Counted from the first letter of the stretch, positions 6,724-14,281 are shown. The stretch: DNA of 14,331 bases from Ktedonobacter sp. (GCA_003450555.1 DMFQ01000089.1:10208-24538), one strand, 5' to 3'. The notes: generated by a model from the letters alone, not told the origin. Made by a program: numbers and translations.

Positions 6724-6753
6724 AGTATACGCCACAATAGCCAGGTTCGTCAT
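6724..6753 (-). promoter_or_regulatory. candidate sigma70-type promoter of the REC-GGDEF gene
   Basis: On the minus strand ATGACG (6753-6748) and TATACT (6729-6724) are 18 nt apart, 4/6 and 5/6 to consensus. The predicted transcript would have a leader of roughly 30-35 nt containing the AGGAG of the gene. Confidence 0.4.
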
Positions 6754-7306
6754 AGTAGAAATGAAATCCCATCCACACTCTTTGTTGACTGCGTGGCTGG
6801 AACTCATACATGCCCCTGCATCATGGGAATACATCATAGCTTGCTTTCAGGATTGTCAGCTACGCTCTCTGCCGAGCACAAAAACATAGACAGTTTCTGT
6901 CATGTCATAGAACTGCATATCTTGTTATGCTGGTATTGGCGCAGCGTCTTTGCTGCAAGCAATAATAACTGTTACCTGCCGAAATCCATCCCCCAGAGGA
7001 TGCTCAAACAGGTGGAGCTTAACAGGAGAGAAGGAGATAATGAAATAGCGCTTTCCCCTGAATTATCCCATCTCTCTTTGCTTGTGATAAGTTCACCATC
7101 GCCAAATCGATAAAACGAGTTAGCGAAAAATAGGATTTGTGCTACCTGATCAGACACATGAGATAAAACCACGAAAATAAACACTCATATGTTTTACTTA
7201 GTATAACATCATTTTACGCATATGCAAAGTGTTGTGCAAGCAAATTACCCGTGAATTACGTTAATCCATTAAAATTGCATGTTTCCTGATAATTCTTTTA
7301 GCGTGC

Positions 7307-7335
7307 TTGACGCAAGGACAGTGGTGCGATAAGAT
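7307..7335 (+). promoter_or_regulatory. sigma70-type promoter of the hydrolase-helicase unit
   Basis: TTGACG (7307-7312) and TAAGAT (7330-7335) are separated by exactly 17 nt. Transcription would begin near 7342, which rules out the GTG at 7336 as a start codon and supports ATG 7378 with GAAGGG before it. Confidence 0.6.
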
Positions 7336-7377
7336 GTGGTACACATGGAAGTTGCAGGAATATATGAAGGGATGAAG

Positions 7378-8055
7378 ATGACCTTATCATCGGCACAGAC
7401 TGAGCGGGCGATTTCGTTTTATAGCAAGGGACAGCCATCGTTTCTCCTGGAGGGAGTATTACACGAACCGGCTAACGTAGAGAAAGCCCCTATCGCTATA
7501 CTCTGTCATCCCCAACCAGCCAGTAGCAATATGAATGATACATTGACAGTGGCATTGGCCCGGAGCCTGGCAATAGAAGCAGGCATGATTGCACTACGAT
7601 TCAACTTCCGTGGAGTAGGCAATAGCCAGGGACAGCAGACCGATGGCCGGATGGAACCGCTTGATCTAGCAGGGGCCATTGATGTAGCGATGGCACAGAC
7701 AAGAGCAAATACAGCCAAAGTTTGTGTAATTGGACATGGTTTTGGAGCAAATATCGCGCTGATGTATGCACCATATGATCCTCGAATACGAACTGTCGTG
7801 GCGATTAGTCTTCTTCTTTACCGCGTGCCGAATGGGTTTCCAAAGTCCTTTGAACGCCCCAAGTTGTTTGTCACCGGTGAGTTTGATGAAATTTGCCCTC
7901 GTCATAAGCTTGAACCATTTGTGGAACAGCAAAGTGGTCCCAAAGGGATCAACGTGATTACAGGGGCGCGACACTTGATGCGAGGATATGAAGAACCAAC
8001 CATCAATGCTATTATGAAATATCTGAAGAAATGGGCGGCTATGCCAGGAGTGTAA
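7378..8055 (+). CDS. COG2945-like alpha/beta hydrolase lacking the nucleophile serine
   Basis: The 225-aa protein has the alpha/beta hydrolase fold of the dienelactone hydrolase/COG2945 type: ILCHPQPASSNMND (residues 41-54), LRFNFRGVGNSQG (73-85), the elbow region, an acid-position GEFDE (Asp170) and GARHLMRG (His199). At the elbow the family GxSxG is GHGFG: the nucleophile position 121 is Gly, codon GGT at 7738-7740, one base from AGT Ser. Asp and His remain. It may therefore be inactive as a hydrolase, or use another mechanism. I chose ATG 7378 because GAAGGG lies 6 nt upstream and a promoter ends at 7335; ATG 7345 and 7372 are alternatives. The helicase gene begins 6 nt after the stop, so the two are very likely cotranscribed. 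Substrate unknown. Confidence 0.8.
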   Translation: MTLSSAQTERAISFYSKGQPSFLLEGVLHEPANVEKAPIAILCHPQPASSNMNDTLTVALARSLAIEAGMIALRFNFRGVGNSQGQQTDGRMEPLDLAGAIDVAMAQTRANTAKVCVIGHGFGANIALMYAPYDPRIRTVVAISLLLYRVPNGFPKSFERPKLFVTGEFDEICPRHKLEPFVEQQSGPKGINVITGARHLMRGYEEPTINAIMKYLKKWAAMPGV

Positions 8056-8061
8056 CGGGAA

Positions 8062-9741
8062 ATGAATCCGACTAACCCAATGATTGTACAAAGTGATAAA
8101 TCTATATTATTAGAGGTAGATCATCCACAACATGCCGAGGCGAGAGACGCATTGGCGCAATTCGCAGAGTTAGAGAAGTCACCTGAACACATACATACCT
8201 ATCGACTCTCACCACTTTCGCTCTGGAATGCAGCTGCGGGTGGCATGACTGCAGAGCAGGTCATGAACTTACTGACAGAGTATAGTAAATATGCTATCCC
8301 TATGAACATTGCTGTCGATATACGCGAGTATATGAACCGCTATGGCCGTATCAAGTTGATTCGCGAGGGCGATGCATTGCTGCTTATATCAGATGATACG
8401 GCACTGATGGCTGAAATTTACCATCATAAACGCACGCAGCCCTATATACTACAGCAGTTGAACAGCCATACCATCCAGGTGGATGCATCGAGACGCGGGC
8501 ATATTAAGCAGGCTTTGATCCATATTGGCTTCCCCGCTGAAGACCTGGCGGGCTATACCGACGGTTCTCCATTACCCATGAAACTGCGTGACACGACACT
8601 ACATGGGGATGCGTTCGCGCCACGCGCTTATCAATATGCCGCCGCGGCAGCTTTCTATGCAGGAGGTGCTCCCAGCGGAGGGAGTGGGGTGGTGGTGTTG
8701 CCATGCGGTGCTGGTAAAACTATTGTTGGTTTAGCGGCAATGGCTGATATTCAACGCGCTACCTTGATTCTTTCACCCAATACTATCGCGGTACGACAGT
8801 GGATCAATGAAATTATTGAAAGGACCGATATCCCACCTGAAATGGTAGGAGAGTATACCGGAGAGCGCAAAGAAATCTGCCCCATCACGGTCAGTACCTA
8901 TCAAATATTGACGTACCGCCCCTCCGAAGAAGCGGATTTTCCGCACTTCTCCCTTTTCACTAGCTTCGACTGGGGACTTATTATCTATGACGAGGTGCAT
9001 TTGCTCCCGGCGCCAGTCTTCCGTATTACCGCGGAGATCCAGGCACGCAGACGCCTGGGCCTGACGGCGACGCTGGTACGCGAGGATGGACGAGAAGCAG
9101 ATGTGTTCAGCCTGATCGGTCCTAAGAAATATGATGTTCCCTGGCGAGAATTAGAGCGACAGGGGTGGATTGCAACTGCTGAGTGCCACGAGATTCGTGT
9201 CAGTATGACCGAGGATGAACAATTAAATTATGCCGTCGCTGAGGAGCGGGAAAAGTACCGGCTCGCCGCGGAAAGCCCCGCGAAATTGACCGTGACGCGC
9301 TACCTGGCAGAGCGACATCGCGATGACCAGGTGTTGATTATCGGTCAGTATATCGACCAGCTCAAACTGCTTGCTGAAGAGTTGGAGGCACCGCTACTCA
9401 CCGGAAAAACCGCCAACAAGCAGCGAGAAAAGTTGTACGATCAGTTTCGACGAGGCGAACTTAAGCGGCTGGTAGTAAGCAAGGTAGCGAATTTTGCGAT
9501 TGATCTGCCAGATGCCAATGTTGCCATTCAAGTATCGGGTACATTCGGGTCGCGGCAAGAGGAGGCGCAGCGCTTGGGCCGTATCCTACGCCCCAAAAGC
9601 GATGGGAGCCTGGCCTACTTCTATTCAATCGTCACACGTGATACACGCGACCAGGAGTTTTCCGCGAATCGCCAGCTTTTCCTGACTGAGCAGGGGTACC
9701 GCTACGTGATAGAAGATGCAGAGATGCTCCTCGCCTCATAA
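8062..9741 (+). CDS. XPB/ERCC3-type SF2 DNA helicase
   Basis: The 559-aa protein matches bacterial XPB homologues (3'-5' DNA helicases related to the TFIIH subunit and to the mycobacterial XPB). Residues 1-180 form the N-terminal XPB-specific region, including a probable damage-recognition part. The motor carries Walker A LPCGAGKT (213-220), motif Ia ILSPNTIAVRQW, the DEVH box (310-313), motif III LTAT (334-337) and directly after it RED (340-342), the XPB hallmark. The second RecA lobe has VLIIGQYIDQL, VSKVANFAIDLP and motif VI QRLGRILRPK (503-512). All ATPase motifs are intact. It likely acts in nucleotide-excision-type repair or transcription-linked DNA opening; its in vivo role in bacteria is poorly settled. 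No Bax1-type nuclease partner adjoins it; instead a pseudo-hydrolase lies 6 nt upstream. The ATG at 8062 has AGGAG at 8045-8049, a rather long spacing. Confidence 0.92.
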   Translation: MNPTNPMIVQSDKSILLEVDHPQHAEARDALAQFAELEKSPEHIHTYRLSPLSLWNAAAGGMTAEQVMNLLTEYSKYAIPMNIAVDIREYMNRYGRIKLIREGDALLLISDDTALMAEIYHHKRTQPYILQQLNSHTIQVDASRRGHIKQALIHIGFPAEDLAGYTDGSPLPMKLRDTTLHGDAFAPRAYQYAAAAAFYAGGAPSGGSGVVVLPCGAGKTIVGLAAMADIQRATLILSPNTIAVRQWINEIIERTDIPPEMVGEYTGERKEICPITVSTYQILTYRPSEEADFPHFSLFTSFDWGLIIYDEVHLLPAPVFRITAEIQARRRLGLTATLVREDGREADVFSLIGPKKYDVPWRELERQGWIATAECHEIRVSMTEDEQLNYAVAEEREKYRLAAESPAKLTVTRYLAERHRDDQVLIIGQYIDQLKLLAEELEAPLLTGKTANKQREKLYDQFRRGELKRLVVSKVANFAIDLPDANVAIQVSGTFGSRQEEAQRLGRILRPKSDGSLAYFYSIVTRDTRDQEFSANRQLFLTEQGYRYVIEDAEMLLAS

Positions 9742-9763
9742 GAGGCGAGGCTGCGCTCTTTTT
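9729..9763 (+). terminator. terminator-like stem-loop at the helicase stop
   Basis: CCTCGCCTC (9729-9737) pairs perfectly with GAGGCGAGG (9742-9750) around an ATAA loop that contains most of the TAA stop. A run of five T begins at 9759, eight bases beyond the stem, which is longer than ideal, so termination may be partial. Confidence 0.55.
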
Positions 9764-9790
9764 ACCTGATCCTCACATCACACCTTTTCC

Positions 9791-9818
9791 TTGACATCCT
9801 TTCAAATGAGGTGATACC
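9791..9818 (+). promoter_or_regulatory. candidate promoter of the thioredoxin-like gene
   Basis: A perfect TTGACA lies at 9791-9796. The best -10, GATACC at 9813-9818 with a 16-nt spacer, is weak. It falls within the upstream part of the open frame, which supports starting the gene at 9862 instead of 9811. Confidence 0.35.
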
Positions 9819-9861
9819 CTTTTGGCACAACACATATTTCGCAGAGATGAAGAGGAATATC

Positions 9862-10197
9862 ATGGCAGACAGCTTTATTGATGTATCAGATCAGGATTTT
9901 ACTGAAAAGGTACTTGAGGCACAACTGATGGTTCTAGTGAACTTTTCAACAGATAATAGTCCAGCGTGTAAAATACAGGACCCAGAGTTTGAGGCGATCA
10001 GCAAAGAATATCAAGATCGTGTGACGTTTGCCAGGCTCAACGCAGATAAGTACGGGGAAATTACCAGTCAATGGAAAATAGATGGAATTCCTACGATTAT
10101 CTTTTTTAAGGGGGGACGCGAGATACATCGTATTAAGGGTATTATGATGCGTGAAAGGCTGCGCCGCCAGATCGAAGGGGCGCTGCTGGCAAACTGA
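9862..10197 (+). CDS. thioredoxin-fold protein with SPAC in place of CGPC
   Basis: The 111-aa protein has thioredoxin length and order: FIDVSDQDF at the N-terminus, the strand LVNFST, the active-site helix, VTFARLNADKYGEI, the cis-Pro loop DGIPTIIFFKGG (Pro77) and a C-terminal helix. Aligned to FWAxWCGPCK, the active site reads FSTDNSPACK: the tryptophans are gone and the first, nucleophilic Cys is Ser33 (AGT at 9958), while the resolving Cys36 remains. Standard disulfide reductase chemistry is therefore unlikely; a monothiol, chaperone-like or binding role is possible. ATG 9862 has AGAGGA 5 nt upstream; the frame opens at 9811, but that stretch carries promoter-like sequence. It lies alone after the helicase terminator and 92 nt before manA on the same strand. 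Confidence 0.85.
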   Translation: MADSFIDVSDQDFTEKVLEAQLMVLVNFSTDNSPACKIQDPEFEAISKEYQDRVTFARLNADKYGEITSQWKIDGIPTIIFFKGGREIHRIKGIMMRERLRRQIEGALLAN

Positions 10198-10289
10198 AAG
10201 GTGACATTGCTTAAGGATCTTCAGATCGCGTTAGACGTTCAGGGTTGATTTTATTTCATTGGTGTTAGTCGTTCAAGTAGGAGTATGTT

Positions 10290-11342
10290 GTGCAGCGTTT
10301 ACATCCCATCAGGTTGGAAGGGTCATTGCACGAAACGATTTGGGGAGGACAGAGGTTAGAGCTTTACGGATGGAAACGGCTGCCTTCTCGCGACGCTGCC
10401 ATTGGTGAGTCGTGGGAGACAGAGATAAATACAGTGGCCCAGAATGAGCCATACCGCGGCAAAACATTGGGCAAGCTGGTCGAGGACATGGGAGTAGCAC
10501 TGCTTGGTGAGCAGGCAATCGCACTATTTGGCAATCGTTTCCCCCTGTTGGCAAAATTTATCGATGCTAACGCCCAACTCTCAGTGCAAGTACATCCAGA
10601 TGATAGCTACGCAGCTATACATGAAGGCGGCAAGCCAGGAAAGACAGAATTTTGGTATGTTCTTGCAGCCGAACCTGGCGCCACTATTGTACACGGTTTT
10701 AAGGCCCCCACTTCGTTCGCACAGGTACGCAAAGCAATTGAAGATGTCACGCTGGAGCATCTGCTGCAAGAGCTAGTTGTCACAGCCGGTGATATCATCT
10801 TCGTGCCAGCTGGAACCGTCCACGCTATAGGCAGCGGCGTAATGCTCTACGAACTACAGCAGTATTCGGATATCACGTATAGAATGTACGATTACGGTCG
10901 TATCACATCCGATGGTACGCCTCGTTTGCTACATATCAATAAATCGTTGGAAGTTTCACACTTTGACGTATCACCCATTAGTAAGGTTAAAGCTGTACAA
11001 TTGGTGGGGGAAGACGATTACGAGGATCGCTGCCTGGTCGCTTGTCAATATTTTGTGTCTCGTGAAATCATTCTAAAGCAAAAAGGCTATATGAAAGGCC
11101 GGACCGAAGGAAGTTGCGTTATCCTTTCATTGCTTGCTGGTGAGGTCGAGGTACGCTATGGCAGTAAGCTAGAGTACAGTGAGAAGCTTGCCCGTGGTCA
11201 AACAATGGTGTTGCCAGCGGCATTAGATGACTATTGTATCGAGGGTGAAGGCAAATTGATGCTCTCCTATGTACCGAGACCAGGAGATGAGACATGGCAG
11301 GCATGGGAGAAGAAGAATAGGATCACCGTGCCTGCTAGATAA
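10290..11342 (+). CDS. manA: class I mannose-6-phosphate isomerase
   Basis: This cytoplasmic zinc enzyme interconverts mannose 6-phosphate and fructose 6-phosphate, linking glycolysis to GDP-mannose and glycan precursors. The cupin metal ligands are Q100 and H102 in SVQVHPDD, E120 in KTEFWYVL and H178 in VPAGTVHAI. The catalytic arginine segment YSDITYRMYDYGR (R198) is intact. The opening with ETIWGGQRL is typical, and at 350 aa it is a short bacterial class I type with a C-terminal cupin. It starts with GTG at 10290, with AGGAG six nt upstream; an ATG at 10285 is out of frame. The stop lies 5 nt from the stop-side end of the convergent membrane-protein gene, with no terminator between them. 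Confidence 0.93.
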   Translation: MQRLHPIRLEGSLHETIWGGQRLELYGWKRLPSRDAAIGESWETEINTVAQNEPYRGKTLGKLVEDMGVALLGEQAIALFGNRFPLLAKFIDANAQLSVQVHPDDSYAAIHEGGKPGKTEFWYVLAAEPGATIVHGFKAPTSFAQVRKAIEDVTLEHLLQELVVTAGDIIFVPAGTVHAIGSGVMLYELQQYSDITYRMYDYGRITSDGTPRLLHINKSLEVSHFDVSPISKVKAVQLVGEDDYEDRCLVACQYFVSREIILKQKGYMKGRTEGSCVILSLLAGEVEVRYGSKLEYSEKLARGQTMVLPAALDDYCIEGEGKLMLSYVPRPGDETWQAWEKKNRITVPAR

Positions 11343-11347
11343 GGTGT

Positions 11348-11767
11348 TTACTCTCTTCTACGCTTCTTACGCTCCTCTTCCAGGTCGGTGACAGTGCCTT
11401 CAACTATTTTACTGTTATTGATACCTGGTTCCGAAAATTGGGAGAAGGGACGACGGGCAGTGAAGCCCTGTTGCATCCGGCTTACATCAGCTACTGTGCG
11501 AGAGACATTTGTGCCGATGTTGAAAAGGAAAAGCGCAACGGCTATGCCTAACCAGACGCCTAAGCCAACAAGCAGCGTGACGGCTCCTCCAACGAAACCA
11601 TTGACGAAGCTCTCGTAAATGACTCCCGCGAGTATCAGAATCCAGAAAAAACGCACGAGTACTTTTAATGCCCAATGAAAAAACCAGAATACCGCTTTCA
11701 CAGGATCAGAGGGCATGTTCCATTCTGGAAGCAGCTTGCCCTTACTCCTACGTTTTATATTACTCAC
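11348..11767 (-). CDS. small membrane protein with two predicted helices
   Basis: I do not recognise a family for this 139-aa protein. It has a basic N-terminus (IKRRSKGK), two hydrophobic stretches at about residues 24-51 and 57-83, and a soluble polar tail ending in a charged stretch (EEERKKRRRE). The two helices are aromatic- and glycine-rich and joined by a short turn, so a hairpin membrane anchor is likely. I prefer the GTG at 11767, with GAAGGG upstream, over the ATG at 11812, which has no Shine-Dalgarno and abuts a -10-like TACAAT. It follows thrC on the same strand after about 100 nt and may be read through from the threonine genes, though no functional link is apparent. Confidence 0.65.
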   Translation of the reverse strand: MSNIKRRSKGKLLPEWNMPSDPVKAVFWFFHWALKVLVRFFWILILAGVIYESFVNGFVGGAVTLLVGLGVWLGIAVALFLFNIGTNVSRTVADVSRMQQGFTARRPFSQFSEPGINNSKIVEGTVTDLEEERKKRRRE

Positions 11768-11812
11768 TTCGTTCTTCCCTTCTTGCGGTAATGCTAGTGC
11801 TAAGCTAAGCAT

Positions 11813-11821
11813 ATTGTAGCA
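11813..11821 (-). promoter_or_regulatory. possible extended -10 element before the membrane-protein gene
   Basis: On the minus strand TGC-TACAAT forms an extended -10 motif; no good -35 is seen. If used, transcription would start inside the upstream ATG codon region, favouring the GTG at 11767. Confidence 0.25.
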
Positions 11822-11866
11822 GTCTAGGGAAGCTTTCGCTAGTGTTTTCAGGTAGCATCAGATTCG

Positions 11867-13213
11867 TTATCCCAGGGCCTTTCTAACTGCCTCTATGTGA
11901 GCTGGGACTACTACGCCCTCTCCAGGTTGAGGAATGCCTGTAAGAGTATCTTTGAGCAGGTTCCCTGTCAGCACGCCTACTACACGCTCGTGGCGTTTCA
12001 TGACACCACGCTCGACCAGTTTGTGTATACCTGCCAGGGTAGCAGCCGAAGCAGGTTCACAGCCAAGGCCCGAGCGATCTATGATGGTTTTTGCCGCCAG
12101 GATTTCTGCATCGGTCACTTCTTCGACCAATCCATTGCTTTCTTCAATGACGCGCCTGGCGCGTGTGAAACTTACAGGATCACCAATCTTAATAGCGGTA
12201 GCAATGGTTCGTGCCTGTACCATTTCTCGCGTAGCAAATCCCTGCTGAAAACTGCGATAGAAGGGATTGGCTCCAGCGGCCTGAATCGAGGCAAAACGTG
12301 GCATATGGCTGATCAGCGCGAGCTGATAGGCCTGTCGAAAGGCTTTCCCGATGGCTGAAGTGTTTCCAAGATTGCCTGCTGGAAGGACGAGCCAGTCGGG
12401 AGCCTGCCAGTTCAGTTGCTGCAATATTTCAAAACCAATGGATTTTTGGCCCTCGACACGATAGGGATTGAGCGAATTGAGCAGGTAGATGCCCTGTTCG
12501 TCACAGACCTGTTCGACCAGGTGCATTGCATCGTCGAAATCACCGTCAATCTGGATGGTTGTCGCGCCATAAGCCAGCGACTGGGCTAATTTTCCGGCTG
12601 AGACATTGCCAGCGGGCAAGAAGACGACACCTTGCATTCCTGCCTGTGCCGCATAAGATGCCAGTGAAGCGGAGGTGTTTCCAGTTGAGGCGCATGCGAC
12701 AGCACGCGCCCCCAACAGTGATGCCATGGTAACGCCTACCGTCATGCCGCGATCCTTGAAACTGCCTGTAGGATTCTCGCCTTCATGTTTCAGGAAGAGT
12801 TGCTCTAGCCCGGCATAAGAACCGATCTGCCTATGCCCAATGCAACCAGCACCACAATGTTCCATTCCCACGGGGTAAAGGCCTGTATTGCCCTCCGGTC
12901 GACTGACAATGTATTGTGCAGGGACTGGCAAAATTAACTCACGATAGCGCCAGACACCACTATGATCATGCAGCATATTTCCAGCATGTACCGGCCATGT
13001 GAAGGAAGTCGCTGCCCGCTCATCAAAAAGCTGGCGCAGGCTTGTTGCATCAGCAACAGGCGCTTGCTCGACATCGAGAACACCGCCACAATCGCAGCGG
13101 TAGCGCGGCTTCCCGCCTGCTTCTACTCCTGGATACAGGGTTGAACATTCCAGGCATCGCAACGAAATTGTACGCAACGTCTCAAGTGCTGACGGCATAA
13201 GAGTATCTTTCAT
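11867..13213 (-). CDS. thrC: threonine synthase
   Basis: ThrC is a PLP enzyme that converts O-phosphohomoserine to threonine. The PLP lysine is K153 in ENPTGSFKDRGM, and the SxGNTSAS phosphate-binding loop is intact (CASTGNTSASLASYAAQAG). The N-terminus carries a zinc-ribbon pattern with C20, C23, C40 and C42, as in many archaeal and bacterial type threonine synthases. Between EGNT (107-110) and the LKHEG strand lies a segment with C120, C124 and H127 that is unusual. At 448 aa it is within family range. The ATG at 13213 overlaps the thrB stop as ATGA, and AAGGA lies upstream in the thrB tail, so the two are translationally coupled. Confidence 0.95.
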   Translation of the reverse strand: MKDTLMPSALETLRTISLRCLECSTLYPGVEAGGKPRYRCDCGGVLDVEQAPVADATSLRQLFDERAATSFTWPVHAGNMLHDHSGVWRYRELILPVPAQYIVSRPEGNTGLYPVGMEHCGAGCIGHRQIGSYAGLEQLFLKHEGENPTGSFKDRGMTVGVTMASLLGARAVACASTGNTSASLASYAAQAGMQGVVFLPAGNVSAGKLAQSLAYGATTIQIDGDFDDAMHLVEQVCDEQGIYLLNSLNPYRVEGQKSIGFEILQQLNWQAPDWLVLPAGNLGNTSAIGKAFRQAYQLALISHMPRFASIQAAGANPFYRSFQQGFATREMVQARTIATAIKIGDPVSFTRARRVIEESNGLVEEVTDAEILAAKTIIDRSGLGCEPASAATLAGIHKLVERGVMKRHERVVGVLTGNLLKDTLTGIPQPGEGVVVPAHIEAVRKALG

Positions 13214-14247
13214 GAGAGCGAAATTTCCTTACCAGACCTGGCCGGTGACCAGTAGTAGTGATCTTCAAAGCGTGCACTGGCCTCCTTGCGAACGCGACTA
13301 CGCGGAGTATTGATAACGCGCGCTCCTTGCTGGTCGGCACGTAGTATCTTACCTGTCCCTTTGATACCAGAGACGCGCGCAGTTTCCTGCATCGCATGGA
13401 GCACGTCCTGAAAACGTGAACCGGCTAGCGCAATTAACGACGATCCCCCACCAGAAAGGCAGGCGCCATAAGCCCCGGCGGCAATGGCGGCGTCGATAAT
13501 ATCCGGCATAGCGGGAAAGAGGACCTGGCGATACGGCTGGTGCAAGCGATCCTGCATAGCCTCCCCGATCAGCTCATAGCGGCCAGTTTGTAAAGCCGTC
13601 AACAGCAAGGCAACGCGCCCAGTATTAAAGGTCACATCGGCCTTTGAATAGCTGGAAGGCAATAATTTTCTGCCCGCCACCGTATCCATTGGGAACGAAG
13701 GTGTAAAAATGACGGCTTTAAGCGCGTCCGGGAAAGGCGTTTTTATCGCATGTATCTTCCCATCTACGCTGGTTGTAGCAACCAGGCCGCCCAGCAGAGC
13801 CGGGGCCACATTGTCGGGATGGTTACCCGCTTCGGCCTCCACAGCTAATGCTAATAGTTCCTCTCTGGATACTGCCATATCTTGTAAGCGCAACAATTCA
13901 TTTGCCGCCACCAGCCCTCCAACGACGGCAGTCGCACTGCTGCCCAATCCACATCCCGGTGGAACATTGATTGTCATGCGAATACGAACAGAAGGGAGGT
14001 CAACCTGTTGCTGCTTGAAGAGTAAGGCGAAGGCGCGGAAAAACAAATTATCCGGCCCCGTAGAGAGGTCTGCACCCAGGGGACCCTTGACTTCGATAGT
14101 TGGAAGATCAGGATCATCTCCACTTTCGGTTACTTCGAAGCGATTGTACAGTTGTAGTGCCAGTCCCAGGCTATCAAAGCCTGGTCCGAGATTAGCCGAG
14201 GTGGCTGGTGTCGAGACTGTTGTTGAGGCAGGTAATACCAGTGCCAT
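13210..14247 (-). CDS. thrB: homoserine kinase
   Basis: ThrB is the GHMP-family kinase that phosphorylates homoserine, supplying the substrate of ThrC. The signature TSANLGPGFDSLGLAL (residues 16-31), the ATP loop PPGCGLGSSAT (96-106), EAGNHPDNVAPALLGG and the C-terminal motif CLSGGGSS are all present. A tail of about 30 residues beyond the usual fold (from SRVRKEAS on) makes it 345 aa, slightly long. The start is uncertain: ATG 14247, ATG 14256 and GTG 14277 are in frame. I chose 14247, which gives a family-like N-terminus with GGCAGG at 9 nt. A better-placed ATG at 14281 lies out of frame. thrC overlaps by four bases. The rest of the threonine pathway is not in the window. Confidence 0.93.
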   Translation of the reverse strand: MALVLPASTTVSTPATSANLGPGFDSLGLALQLYNRFEVTESGDDPDLPTIEVKGPLGADLSTGPDNLFFRAFALLFKQQQVDLPSVRIRMTINVPPGCGLGSSATAVVGGLVAANELLRLQDMAVSREELLALAVEAEAGNHPDNVAPALLGGLVATTSVDGKIHAIKTPFPDALKAVIFTPSFPMDTVAGRKLLPSSYSKADVTFNTGRVALLLTALQTGRYELIGEAMQDRLHQPYRQVLFPAMPDIIDAAIAAGAYGACLSGGGSSLIALAGSRFQDVLHAMQETARVSGIKGTGKILRADQQGARVINTPRSRVRKEASARFEDHYYWSPARSGKEISLS

Positions 14248-14281
14248 CGCCAGCATCCTGCCTTTCTGATAAAACACGCAT
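14192..14281 (-). other. short out-of-frame ORF overlapping the thrB start
   Basis: ATG 14281 has AAGGA 7 nt upstream, the best ribosome site here, but opens a 29-codon frame that ends in TAA at 14194-14192, inside thrB. It lacks runs of Thr or Ile codons, so a classical attenuator leader peptide is unlikely. It may be a translated uORF that feeds reinitiation at thrB, or chance. Confidence 0.3.

Larger units (their letters stand above)
6685..7335. other. intergenic region without a convincing gene
   Basis: About 650 nt separate the divergent REC-GGDEF and hydrolase genes. The outer ends carry promoters for both. The open frames inside are short, Cys- or Ser-rich and unlike protein families I know. 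Small hairpins are present (GACAG-TTT-CTGTC at 6889-6901; GCAGC/GCTGC near 6943-6958). From about 7100 to 7300 the sequence is more AT-rich than the coding flanks and contains the palindrome GCATATGC (7218-7225). AAGGAG at 7031-7036 precedes an ATG (7040) that is followed at once by AAA and TAG. No structured RNA family is recognised; a decayed gene or a small RNA cannot be excluded. Confidence 0.5.

Noticed and set aside
6793..7113. 106-residue frame in the long intergenic gap
   Set aside because: Cys/His/Ser-rich composition, no domain motif and no ribosome site; it looks like a chance frame.
6972..7184. 70-residue minus-strand frame in the same gap
   Set aside because: No ribosome site, overlaps the other frame, and the hydrophobic start looks like AT-rich chance sequence.
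7336..7377. GTG 7336 start for the hydrolase
   Set aside because: It lies directly after the -10 hexamer and would precede the transcription start.
9811..9861. Longer start for the thioredoxin-like gene
   Set aside because: The extension matches no thioredoxin N-terminus and overlaps a TTGACA promoter element; AGAGGA points to 9862.
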